Source: Hypsibius dujardini
Lineage: Eukaryota > Tardigrada > Eutardigrada > Parachela > Hypsibiidae
DNA length: 39,676 nt
Assembly (NCBI GenBank): GCA_001579985.1
Contig: LRSR01002823.1
Location: 1 to 39,676 of the forward strand
Direction: 5' to 3'
Shown in pieces: positions 10,275 through 22,159 of this stretch; position 1 is the first letter of the stretch, and each line of letters starts with the position of its first letter. A program made the position numbers and the translations under genes. A model generated the notes under the pieces. The model saw only the letters and a list, made by a program, of their open reading frames with translations. It made no database searches and was not told the origin of the DNA.

Positions 10275-13048
10275 TTACCTAATCATGAGGACTTTGGTAG
10301 CATAGCTGCAAACCACAACAGCCACAAGTCCAGCGGTAGATGCAGTTGCTGCAGTGGCTAGCAGACTATCAGCTAGTAAGGATAGTCAAATCAGTTTGAC
10401 GACATTTGCTAGCAGCATAATTAACATCATCACGGGCGATCCCCTAAAATGTTATCTGTGCATAAATATGTGATCGTTCATACCTTTTGGCAGGCAACGA
10501 GGAGCATTCCCGCGGTATCCACAAATGGTTCATTCAACGGCACCGGCAACACTCCGTCAAACCAACGCAAACTCTCCACATTCCTGCCTATGAGGACTCC
10601 GTAGAGGTTCTCAGTCGCTACTATAAAGGGCTGATCAAAACAATAACATCTTTTCATGTGGCAATGAAGCTTCCATTCCATTTCCTGGCGAAGTTACAGG
10701 TATTCACCCGAAATTCTCCGCAACTGTAGACGAACTGTTTGACCGACACACTGTGGATACGCGTGCCGTACACCGAGAATGACACCTCTTGTCCGTGACT
10801 CAATCGGAATGTGCGGTTGACAAACTGCCGCGCCAGGAAAGCTCCGTCTTGGAGGTTGGCGCTGTTATTGACAGATTCCACAACTACCTGCAAAATGGTT
10901 TAATTCTATTACCACCGGCAGTACATTGGTCTTCTTCCTATACCTGGCCAACCATCTGAATGGCGTTATGCATAGCCAATAGGTATCCAGGAATCTGAAA
11001 TAGGCGGTAACTTCATCACTTCACTTCCATCCCAACACACAAATATATCCGCCTTAAGTAATATTTCGGCATCCTATATGAAATTGCTATGGGATTATTC
11101 CATATACGGTACAGTTGTTGAAAAATGGCATAAATGAGCCACAAGCTAAAACGTACAGGGCCATTGGGGATGGGTAGGTCGGAAGCAGCGGTTGAGAGGT
11201 TCTTCCAGGTGGGTAAGAGCTCTTTTATTTTGTCATCCTCTGCCTGGGTGATGTCTCCCGACAGGAGTATTAGGATCACCGAACGATAAGCCAGCCGAAC
11301 CAACTGCAAATTGAATTTATTTGCCACATGTCGAAATGTCAAATGTTGGAGAGTCTTTCCTATCTATACCTCATTGATGGCGGTCAAGTTGGCATCTGGT
11401 TCGACCGGCAGATCGGTGACGTTCCACGCGAATGTCCCCCAGTAATTATTGACAAAGGGATACTGAACGATATACACCTAATAATTGCCCCAAAAAAAGC
11501 CATACCACCAACCATGGCAAACGGTTGAGGCAACAATCCCATCACGTACGTATTCCCCGTTGGTCATGTTGTTCCTTGTTGCCAAAATCTGTAAAACGCA
11601 AAGAGCGATCGGTTCATCATGCCTTTTGTTATTAACATTTGTTGACGAAATGACAGTCTTACAAGAAGTCGTCGCAGTGAATCAGAATGACCAAAAAATA
11701 GTATAACTAAAGCCGAATAGGTCAGTTGAATTAATAATCTTCTCATTGCAGCAGAGATATGAAAGAACAATTTGTAACGCACCTCGACAGGATGGCTTGA
11801 GGGTTGACAGCATAAATCCCACCTTGGCATCAAAGCTGCCGGGTAGGGTTAATTGACTGGACGCGTACTCGCGTAAGGTTACTTGCAGATCATTGGCCGC
11901 AGCCAGCGTCCCTGAAATGACTTTGTGTGTGTTGATGAGGAAACGGGGACCTGATGAATCCACAATAATGGTGATGGTGGTCCAGTTGTAGCTCAACAGA
12001 AGCTGGTGATAAAATTCTGCATAGTCCGCCGGGGCAGGATATGTTGCAGGAATCCAGGTCGGTGCGAGATTTCGATTGCGTGCTATCCGATCACCAGACG
12101 TCCTAAACTCACACCAACTAACTTGATCAGGCATTTGTTCCATCATCACATTCTACGATAATTCAGATGGAGGGATGTCTAGTGCAGTATTTCTCTCTGG
12201 TCAGTTTATTATTTAGAGTCCTCAACCATGACAGCCTGATGCATTTCGACTCACGGCAATAGGATGAGATGCACTTTAAAAGTCGTTAATATTAAATAAC
12301 TAATACCTCACTTGAGAGATTTGTTATCTTTCAAGTCCAACTTACGAGTGGAAGCATTCATTGGCAAATAACAATTAATTAAAAAACGATAAAACCTCTT
12401 TTATAACATAACATCCCGTGGGTCAACTTACCACCCCCCCCCCCATTATTAGATTGAAAGCAAGCTGAATTTTTAACGTTACTATTGTGACCTGAAAAGT
12501 TAAAGATGAGTTGCCGACGTACGTTGTCAAGTAAAGAAGGTTCCACCATCGAGCCAACGCGTTGAGCGGTAAATATTCTCCGCAGCCTAAAGAAAATGAG
12601 CGAAGGAAAATGAAGAGGATTTCTCCCGTGTGAGATGTCATCTTGACTTACCGGGTGCAATCAAAACGGATGTAGCGTTGGGTAGTCGTTCTCGATAATA
12701 CCATTGCGCCATATTGGCCTGCTGGTAAAATGACTGGTCTAAACAGGTGCTGTAGTAGCTTGGCTTCATATCGGGGTTCTGCTGGAACATGATGTACCGA
12801 TGAGTGATGTTCAAAAAGGGATAAGTCCGTCTCAGCTCTGCGATCCCTGTCGTCACCCCTGGACCCACGTAATTGAGCGAGGTCAAAGAGTCCATCCCAT
12901 TGGCATCGCGATAAATCGACGTCACCAGGTCCAAGGTGGGTGCAGGCTGCTTTCCTGCACTATCCACAGCAGCGGCAGCGTCAGATTCTCCCAATGCTAA
13001 GCATAGTGTAGTGCTGTACGATATGAGGACTTTAAGCAGACGGCCCAT
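10275..13048 (-). CDS. ANF_receptor ectodomain protein, clearance-receptor (NPR-C)-like, no cyclase domain
   Basis: Exons: 13048-12652, 12586-12523, 12102-11783, 11706-11663, 11588-11550, 11477-11370, 11303-11157, 10994-10944, 10887-10698, 10620-10484, together 1497 nt (499 codons) in one open frame. The first 20 or so residues form a signal peptide (MGRLLKVLISYSTTLCLALG). The pattern of a receptor-family ligand-binding fold is clear: APGCGEYLPLNALARWWN, then TWIPATYPAPADYAEFYHQL, ILFFGHSDSLRRLL, and NNMTNGEYVYI, which matches the MTNGEYVF signature of receptor guanylate cyclases. Nine or so N-X-S/T sites fit a secreted ectodomain. The C-terminus is unsettled. An exon from 10443 reads in phase to a stop at 10369-10371 (soluble form, about 523 aa). 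A hydrophobic segment (LLATAATASTAGLVAVVVCSY) in another phase ends at TAA 10275-10277 and could be a transmembrane exon with a tiny tail. No cyclase or kinase-homology domain fits before the next gene. Confidence 0.72.
12431..12444. repeat. Poly-C tract in ANF-receptor gene intron
   Basis: A run of C on the plus strand (G in gene sense) lies in the intron between exons 2 and 3. Confidence 0.8.
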
Positions 13049-14648
13049 TATACAGAAAGTCCAGGCGACCCGTTAAAAGAGAAAGGGACAGTCCGAAATC
13101 AGTATAAAGGTTATTATTTCAAGAATGAAAAGAGGAGGTAAAAGGAGGTGATCGTTTTAAACGATTCCTAGGCTATTGAAAACTCTCATTTTCTCAATGA
13201 TTTAATAATAAGTCATATTTTTATTAATTTTAACCAATAATTGATCCAATCGAGTGGAGGAATCTTGTGCGGCCTTGAACGCTGAATTAAATTAACAAGT
13301 AATTGAAGAGAAATGTGCGAGTTGTTCACGCACTCTAAATGCTAATGCACCTCCACAAACACCCCGCGGGGAGGGGGGATTTACAGTAGAGGTGCATCAA
13401 GTCTGCCGGAAGGTTGACTGTTTTTAGCAGTGCATAGGTTAATTGAGCGCTATTTGCGAGGTCGTAACATGCATTTTTGGAAATATAGCTTCTTCGCCAA
13501 GATACCGTGCAGTACTGTACAATACTCACAAGTCAGGACGGACAACAATTGCATTTCGGAGGAAGTAACAATGGGGTTAGATTTAACGGTGAAGGAGGTC
13601 TGGCGCAGTGTAGGAGGTCAATATATTGTTGCGTCTGCTGATCCATCAACGCCCGGACCGCAAAACAGGGCCTTCTTGCCTGTCATCATCACCCCGCGTC
13701 TGGTCATCTCTTAATGTTATTAGTATACACGTACTTTAGTACTGTTCTGTATTGGAGTGAGTTCTAATCTATTTGTGAGAATTACTTTACTTAGTCTCAT
13801 GTGGACAGTTCAAATCTATTTGTGAACGCTTCTTTAATCTGTCTTGGTGGGTGTTTACGTTGATGTGGCCATTGGTCATTTAATACCTTGTACACGTACT
13901 TGTGCATGTACGCACTCGTAGCGCTTATATAAGCTCGTGAGTTGCTGTTATGAAAGTATCAGTTTGCATCTCTTTAGTTTTCTCTTCTTCCGTCCTAGTA
14001 ATACAACAAGCGGTCTCCATCCGTTGTTCTACTAGTGTAACAGGGTCGACTTGATAAGTCTGGTTAGCTACCGCGTCAATTTGACCGACACAACTACCAT
14101 CCATAGTGTTGATCAGTTATATCTCGAGACAACTTTGCCATGAGCCCCCCCCCCCCAGTTTAATTAAACTTGTCGGACATTTTATATATAAACACATTCC
14201 CTGGCGAAAAAAGTAACAGTAATGGGAACCTTAACTGAAATCCTTTATAGTTCTCGAAAGAGTACCACAGTGTCCAACATTCATTTTTATCTAACATTGA
14301 GCTCATAACAATGAAGGTCCATTGTTAAGTCATTTAAAATAAATAATCTTTAAGAGCTTTAATGAATTCCTTTTGAGTGAAGTGTTGTGTAGATCTACAG
14401 GTAGATGGATATTGGTCTCGGTGGCCTTGGAAGTTCATTAATATTCTCGTCAAAAGTGCGAAATGTCAATGCTCCCGAAGTGGTGCTGCTGTGCATCCCT
14501 TGGATGGCTACAGAGCCAAATAGCACCCCACGATCTCCAAACTTTTACAGTAAAGCTGACACACATTACAACCATTTCTTGCTAAAATAACTGTCTTAAA
14601 AAAGAGAAAAAAGAAACGCCTGTACTAAGTACTACGCTCTGTAAGGAT
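13049..14648. other. Intergenic gap between the ANF-receptor gene and SLC6-2
   Basis: No convincing exon. It contains a weak solo-LTR candidate (13715-14042) and a poly-C tract near 14147. The open frame at 13430-13714 (+) matches no family I know. Confidence 0.5.
13715..14042 (+). mobile_element. Possible solo LTR of a retrotransposon
   Basis: A 328-bp block starts TGTTA and ends TAACA, the short inverted ends typical of LTRs, with a TATATAAG box about two thirds along (near 13926). There is no clear target duplication, no primer-binding site after it and no retroelement coding region beside it. It is a fossil at best; family unknown. Confidence 0.25.
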
Positions 14649-17600
14649 TCAGTTTATTTGGGTGAATGCCGGATTATCCAGACCGGACAGGCGATAGCTG
14701 TAGGCTTCAGAGAAGATCCTACTTTCAGGACGCAAATCCACAGCCCCGTTCTGCCGGTAGGGTTTTCGTACGTCCATCTCCATGACGTCATTCTCGGTGG
14801 TGATGCTCTGTCGACCGTAATGGATGGGCATTCCGTAGAAAGATAGTTCTGCGTCACGGTCTTCCTGCGCGGATGGACCCCATTCGGTAGTGGGTTGTGA
14901 GGCTTGCCACAACTTCTATAAACAGACATCCAGCCCAGCAGATCAGAAATCAGGCAATGTCAAGTCATGGGTAAGAGGTGAGGGAGCGTACCTGCCGCCA
15001 AGTCGGACCTGGCTGCTTGACTAAATTGTAAACCGCCCACTGGAAAAAACAACAATATAGCTCTCGATTCAAATTATTGTTTGCGAGAATGGTAAAACAG
15101 GACTTGTAATTACCAAAGGGATCTGTGCGATGGAAGCCAACGCCAACAGCCAACCTGTCCATCGACAAATAATGATGCAGGCCTAATGAAGTATTGTTCG
15201 AGACACACAACTGCAGAAAGCATTCGGACACGAACACAGAAGAATATACAGACACAAACACAGTTACAGACACAGACACAGACACAGACAAAGACACAGA
15301 CACAGTGACTTATATTGAGATGGAGCACATAGAGTACCCTAGCTTACCGACTCCGTCAGCCCACTTGGGGTACTTCCCGTCCGGATCGTTGGTGGCAAAT
15401 GGCTTATAATCAGCCATGGTGTAAATGAAGATGAACTACAGAATTGAAAATTGAGACAATAATTTTTCGTATTGCCTAACCATACATACTAGCAGAATTA
15501 ATGGTGCGATGACGACCCAACAGCTGCGAAAGTAGATGGAAGGCTTGTACTTCATCATGAAGTCGAGGTTGTGTTGAAGACGTTTCATTCCATAGGCCCA
15601 GAAAACGGCGAGAATCTCGAAAAAGGCAATAAGGATAATAGCAAAACCTCCACCTGCAAATCAACGTTATCTTTATCGAAAGACAATCTGGATACTAGTA
15701 CGAGTACTAGTGTGTGAGGCGAGCAATCTACCGTATGTGTCCATCAAATCGATCACGTACAAACCGCCCTGAAACAATGCAATAATATTACTATTTTTGA
15801 AATCTTTCTCCATATTAAGGGATGTGGAAAAAAAGCTTACGTGCGTGACGCAGGGAAGAGCCAACAGGAAGCAGATGGAACAGGCAATCCCAGTGACGAG
15901 GGCCTTCTTCGATCTTAGAGAAGGATACTCATCGTGGAGAGCTACAACAATATAACTTGGAGTACAATAACATTGTCCATTTTGAAGATAGTTTGTTAGT
16001 CCAACAACATACCAGTCAGAGAACCCTCCAGCAGTCCGAACTGCAGCAACACCAAAAGCAGGTAACCAATCAGGCATTAATGGAAGAATAAGAGTAATCG
16101 ACGGTATAATGGTTACCTCAGAATCGAGACCCAGAAGAAAGAGCCTGTAATTAAAAAGGAAATTGCTTCAGGCTCCAAAGCAACTTTGCCAATGAAATGT
16201 CCATACATAAAAAAGAAGAGAACGGCCCATAGATGTGGTATCGGCAGTTTGGAGAGGGCCTCCGGGTAGGCTGAACATGGCAATGATAAAATGATATGTA
16301 AGTAAATCCTAGTCAAGACAACTCATGCTTCCACTTCCCTCACCAATGAATGCAAGGCCAGGACCTGTAACACAATTAAACAAGGTTGCGGATAGTTGGA
16401 TGAAGAAGACCTCTTACACATCTTTACCTCCCTTCGCCACCGAACTAATGGGAACGTCCAGCTGGTGGGCAAGGTTCCCGAGGACCTTTCAATTTACAAA
16501 AAATGACTTTTCATCCAGTTATAGTCTCTTGTCAATAAAAAATAGTAGCATGATTCATCTGGCGGATCTTACCGAAAAAATGACGACACTTGCAATAATG
16601 CTGGTGACAGTGTCCAGCGAGCAGACAATCATCGCGTCCCTCAAATTCAACAAACATTTATTTTTTTAGTGAACAAAGGAATGACTAGTATGAATCGTTG
16701 ACTAACTTGTAGACCTTCATACGGAATTTGTTGTAGCTCCCGAACATAATGAGGGGACCCTGGGCCACCGAGAGGGAGAAGAAGACTTGTGCGGCTGCAC
16801 TCCGCCAAACCTAAATTACTCGTTGCATCCACAACCTCATCATCTTTATTTAATCTCACTTCAACTCCTACTTACCGTAACATCCAGCAAGCGATCCCAC
16901 TGGGGCTTGAACAGGTAGATGATCCCCTCGACGGCGCCATCGAGAAGGACCCCACGAACCATCAGGACGAGGAGGATGACAAACGGAAAAGTTGCTGAGC
17001 GAATGATAATGTTAAACAACTTCCATATTGAGGGGCTTGGAAAGAATTGAGACGGATAGCTTACAGGTAAAGTATACAGCTTTACCAGACGACTGGATCC
17101 CCTGCAGGATATAATTAATCATCAGGCATTGCGAGGATCATTATCATTCCTGCTCATTACCTTGTAGAGGCAGAAGAACACCACCACCCACGAAAAGATC
17201 AGACATCTACAGTATAGCATCATAGTAAAACAAAACAAAGATAAAAAATAATAATTGACAAAATTAAATACAAATAAGAATGGGAAGCTGCAATTTAACG
17301 AACAATTCAATAGGACAAAATAAGGAAGAGAAAGAAAATTTAGATAAAAAGAATAAACGAGAATAAATGTATAGTAAGAATTTTTGGAGAAGAATGGTGG
17401 TAATGTAGGATACACCCTCCAAAGAGAAGTCTTACAAGGCCAATTGCCAGATGACTCCTCCCGGTTCATTCAGCGTGTAGTCCATCTCCTTTGTGCTTGA
17501 CTGTATGACGTACCTACGTTATTTTACAGATAAAGCACAAACTTGATATAATTGTGGCCTGTGAAATGTAAGGTTGCCTGACCGTTCAAAGTACTGCTCG

Positions 17601-18706
17601 GGACTGGGCTGCATCCGGCCTGTAAAGCTGTCATTTTGTTGGAAGAACCGCACAACCGGCACACCGACCTCCTCCGATAAGGACAAGTCCAATGTTGAGC
17701 GAACAAAGCAGTGCTCCGTGGCCCAGGCCTCATCACAGACATCCCATGGAAGACTCTCCGCCATGAAGATTGATTTCAACACCGCAGCCGTGTAGAATAC
17801 GGTGTAAGACATCAGGACGTCTAAACACGCAAACACACACTCTATCAAGACAGAGCGAGAAACAAAAGGCCAACCGCTAGAGTCAACCTACTGTAATAGA
17901 TACAAACAATGGTGGCAGTGACGCACATGGCCACGCCAACACCGGCACCCAGTGGACACATTCGCTTAAACAGCGACCACGGTCCAAGGGAACAGTATTG
18001 GCCCAGGGCTAACTCCATACAGTATAACGGTTTCCCCACCATAAATAGAATGATGAAGTACGGAATTAAGAAAGCACCTAAAATATAAAGGCATTCGGAC
18101 ACGGATCACGGAGCTTTCAGATACATCTATGGGAATATATACAAAAATTCAATGGTGCGGACAGACATTGCCAGTCAAAGGCACAGACAGAGACAGAGAC
18201 ACAAACACAGACACAGACACTGACACAGGCACCGACACAGACACAGACACAGACACAGACACAGACACAGACACAGACACAGACACAGACACAGATACAG
18301 ATACAGATACAGACACAGACACGGACACAGACACAGACACAGACACAGACACAGGCCCATTCATCGAGAAGAATATACGAAAGATCTATTCTCTGTACTA
18401 GTACGCGGGTATTGATGCTGTCGTACCTCCACCGTTCTGGTATGCAAGGTAGGGGAATCTCCAGACATTGCCAATGCCTACCGATTGCCCAACACAGGAT
18501 AGAAAAAACTGTGCTCGATTTCCCCATTGCCCGCGTTCCTCTTTCCCGTGAAATTCTTTGGCGTTGGAGCTGGGCGGCGCATCTGCTGATTCAGACAGGG
18601 ATGCGGAATGGTCGTCCTGCCCAACGATAGTCTCTGTATCCACCGTCACCGTATATATCTGCAAGGTTGGCTCTCCGTCCACGGAAACCTCACGGGGACT
18701 TCTCAT
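14649..18706 (-). CDS. SLC6-family sodium-coupled transporter, copy 2 (699 aa)
   Basis: Twenty-one exons (minus strand): 18706-18427, 18077-17892, 17820-17583, 17513-17436, 17206-17161, 17101-17065, 16994-16876, 16810-16707, 16639-16573, 16485-16428, 16364-16344, 16270-16207, 16144-16117, 16040-16013, 15941-15841, 15768-15732, 15653-15490, 15435-15348, 15154-15114, 15039-14992, 14915-14649; total 2100 nt in frame. Lengths and phases match copy 1 exon for exon, except the first, third and last exons and one extra intron (16365-16427) splitting the 79-nt exon into 58 and 21. TM1 reads [19 protein letters not shown] and TM6 [21 protein letters not shown]; the loop-2 cysteines ([15 protein letters not shown]) are kept. 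The N- and C-tails differ from copy 1, apart from a shared GLDNPAF near the C-terminus. Monoamine-site Asp is Gly, so an amino-acid-type substrate is likely (inference). Introns 1 and 17 carry CAGACA arrays. Confidence 0.93.
15236..15305. repeat. (CAGACA)n array in SLC6-2 intron 17
   Basis: Hexanucleotide units on the plus strand (TGTCTG in gene sense), imperfect at the left edge. It lies wholly inside the intron between exons ending at 15348 and starting at 15154. Confidence 0.88.
18180..18356. repeat. Long (CAGACA)n array in SLC6-2 intron 1
   Basis: About 29 hexamer units with occasional CAGATA, CTGACA and CGGACA variants, filling roughly half of intron 1. It yields spurious frames of alternating Thr-Asp or Val-Ser. 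Confidence 0.95.
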
Positions 18707-20609
18707 GACTGCAGCTTTTCGTTAGTTTCGAAAAACAAAAAGCGACTTCTCAAATGAGAGAATGACATGGGAGAGAACAGCGACCGTGCGATCTCCACTC
18801 GGAAAGGGTAAATTGTGGCTGAAAGGCAAACACGAATGACACAAGGTCTCACACCTGAAACACTGATAACAACGGGGATGCTTACCTTCTTATAGGCATT
18901 TAAATTTTTTACGTTCTATTGCAGAGGGAGGGAGTATCAACAGCAAAGTCCGTTTCTGTCGTGGAAACTAGTGCTGTCTGCTAGATACACTCTTTTTCAG
19001 ATACAATCTTTATGTAAAGTAACTCACACGTAGGCACAGTCACAGGCAGACGGCGTCATAGACTGACTTATTCACAGGGACAAACAGAAATACAGAAAGA
19101 CAGAAAGACAGACACACAGACACACAGACATACAGACACACAGACAGACAAACAGACACACAGACACACAGACACACAGACAGACAAACAGACACACAGA
19201 CACACAGACAGACACACAGACACACAGACACACAGACACACAGACAGACAGACAGACAGACAGACGGACAGACAGACAAACAGAGAGACAAACAGAGAGA
19301 CAGACAGACAGACAGAGAGACAATCAGTTATAGAGATAGACAGGCATGCAAACACAGAGGCACAAACACTTATAGACAGACAAACGCTAGAGACTCAGAC
19401 AAGCAGTTAAAGGACGGGGCAGGCAACATAAAGTATTAAGCTATGGTGCATACAGCGCTACATGAAGGCTGTAACGGTAGGCTTCAAGAGCCGAATGAGT
19501 GTGGATCCACTAGGCAGAGGTAGGGTTTTATGCCTGCCACACTTCCGTACAGGATTGTTGCTCTCTCGTGAGAACTACTAACTTTCAGGCATGCGTCATA
19601 TTATTAATGTGCACCTTGTCTCCTTAGGTACATGAAACCAACAATCATTAAAGTTGCCCGATCGCGATAAGATGCCAGGCGGAAGTGCCTCCTGTGGCGC
19701 ACCCTACTGGCCCTGGATCGTGTCATGATGATATTGCTCATCCTGTTCCGCGACACGATCTCCCCGTGCCATCACCGCCTTCTCGACCTCAACGCCCGCT
19801 CCACGCCTAACTTCAATTTCATAACAGCCCATGGCTGCGGAAAAAAAGATCGATTTTCTAGGCAGTGCAGTGTGTAATTTGAACCTCTCTTCCTGCAGGA
19901 TTGTGCAGTCTATGTGTGTGTGTGTGAAGAGAGAAAAAATCGATACGTCCTTAGATGAAAGCGAAGAGGGAAGAGTCCACACACACACACTGGCCTCTCT
20001 CATTCTATCATTGCTAATGTCAAAAGCTTTAAATCATGGTGTGTCTGGGCCCTCTTCCAATGCTAATCCCATCCGCCCGTCACGTGGCTCAATCGCACTC
20101 TCAAAACATCGATTCGAGACATCTGTTATTCATCCTTCATAGAGCATACGTCCATTTATATATTTTAATAAATAAACATCTTAAAAAGACATAGTGACAC
20201 ACACCAAAGAAGGAACCAAAAAAAGAACATTTTTCTGACTAGAAAAAAAGAAGCCAGAGAGCGAGAGGGCTCTCGATCATCACAAATTGTAAAACGCGTT
20301 AAACACACTCCGTGGAAGGGAAAGGAAAAACAACACAACCCATTTACACGGAAGACATCCTTCACCGAATAATAATAAGGAGACAGATAACACCAGTCAT
20401 GCAACGAAACGAACGAACAAAACCAACGCAAATACAGTTAAAAGGAACAAAAACTGCCACACTTAGCAGCGAGAGCCAAGAGAACAAAATAACTTCAGAC
20501 AGAAAGGTAAAAAAAGCCGTCACACGAAAACAAACCAGCGCGCAAGAGATCATTTGAGAGTGCAGTGTGTCCGAGGTTAAATCAGAGCTTTGCTCTTTCG
20601 TAGGATTCC
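18707..20609. other. Intergenic gap between SLC6-2 and FEZ
   Basis: It contains a large CAGA/CACA array (19079-19400) and a TG run near 19913 facing a CA run near 19979 that could pair as a hairpin. Open frames in 19.7-20.6 kb show no family pattern; no exon is supported. Confidence 0.5.
19079..19400. repeat. (CAGA)/(CACAGA)n array, intergenic
   Basis: Mixed CAGA, CACAGA and CAAACAGA units on the plus strand, decaying at the right edge. All long open frames over it are low-complexity Cys/Val/Ser artefacts. Confidence 0.93.
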
Positions 20610-20710
20610 TCAGATGACGGCCATGTCTTTGGGACAGAGAACTTTGAGAATGTAGTCTGTAGAGACAACGGTCATTAAGAAGCGTTGGACAATCACAGCA
20701 GACAAACATT

Positions 20711-20770
<60 letters not shown>

Positions 20771-21388
20771 AAGACAGAAAGTCAGTCCAAACAAATGCAT
20801 AATCAGAGAGGGAGGTAGGAAGTCAGGCAGACAGACTAAAGGACGGCAGACAGACATACAATACTTCCAGACAGATAATATTGACAGACACTGACCTGTG
20901 AGCAAAGCCGGAGTCGTAGGAGAGTCTTCATTGATGGCCGCCAGGATCTTAATCATAATCTGCATATGCCGAGTCGTCAGCAGTCCCGGTTCGTAGGGGA
21001 TGATTGTGGTCAAGTACTTGGCGTCCCTATCCGGCGTCTTAGCCTTGAGACTGCCGCCTCCCCCGCTGCGTTTCTTGTCGATGGCAAACTGCCGACGTTT
21101 GTTTTGCACTTTGATCAGCTCGGAAATGAAGCTGTTTTTCACTTCCTTCTCGAACTACACATACAAACAGGGAGAAAAGAGGATCAAATGTTAAGCTAAT
21201 TAAACTTGACTTGAGTTAAACTCAATGTCACACAATCACACAGCTAAAACAGAATTGAACAGACAAAGAAAGAAGACAATAATCAAGGCTGGCAGACAAG
21301 CAGACTTCATGCAGAGAAACAGGAAGACAGACAGACAGTCAGACAAACGAACAGTCAGACAGACAGACTAATAGACAGACAGACAGGC

Positions 21389-21435
<47 letters not shown>

Positions 21436-22128
21436 TAGTCAGACAGATAGACAGTGCGCCTATATAAGTATTGGAAGTGGATAAAAGTGGAAGTCAGTGA
21501 AGCGACAAACCTGCTGCTCATCTCTTAGTGCCAATTCTTGAATGAGAATTTCAGAGTATTTCTGCGTCAGACGTTCCAATTCCGTCTGGAGTTCCATCAG
21601 TTCGGTGGAATTGAGGTCCTGCAGCTTCTCCTCGTATAATGGCGAGGGAAGTGTCGGCAATGATGACGCCGAAGACGACTGGTTGGCCTGACTTTCCGCG
21701 TCGTTGCGTCCGCCGAGGCTGCATTCTTCCGCTCCTTCAACATGGCCTCCCCCGTCGCCCTGTATGCATACGTAAAACGGAAACAACTAAATTATTATGT
21801 AAATTACGGGAAGGAAAAATGACTCGGGCGATTATGTATCACTACTGATTCATCAACTATTGGCGGACAAAATTATTCCCTCGAGGCAAAGTGCTCGTCC
21901 AATTATTTTCGCCATCCATTTAAAAAATGAATATTTAACGAAAATGTTCCGTTCAATTTCCTTCTACCAAAGTCAGTGAAGCAGCTCATTCTTGCTTCAC
22001 ATTGCCCGTCTTTCATTTGCACTTGCCTCTTTCTGTGCGTGTCCATCTATCTGTCTGTCTGCCTGCCTGAATGTCTGTCTGAATGTCTGTCTGTCTGTCT
22101 GCCTGTCTGTCCATCTGTCTGTCTATTA

Positions 22129-22159
<31 letters not shown>

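Noticed and set aside
13430-13714. 94-codon plus-strand frame next to the LTR candidate
   Set aside because: No retroelement or host family pattern, no signal peptide, no splice support.
18129-18401. Frame of alternating Thr-Asp and its reverse of Val-Ser
   Set aside because: It is the CAGACA repeat inside SLC6-2 intron 1.
19040-19355. Long minus-strand frames rich in Cys, Val, Leu and Ser
   Set aside because: They are translations of the CAGA/CACA microsatellite and are open in all three frames; no gene signal flanks them.
19910-19992. TG run facing a CA run, possible long hairpin
   Set aside because: Simple-repeat pairing only, with a large unpaired loop; no evidence for an RNA gene.
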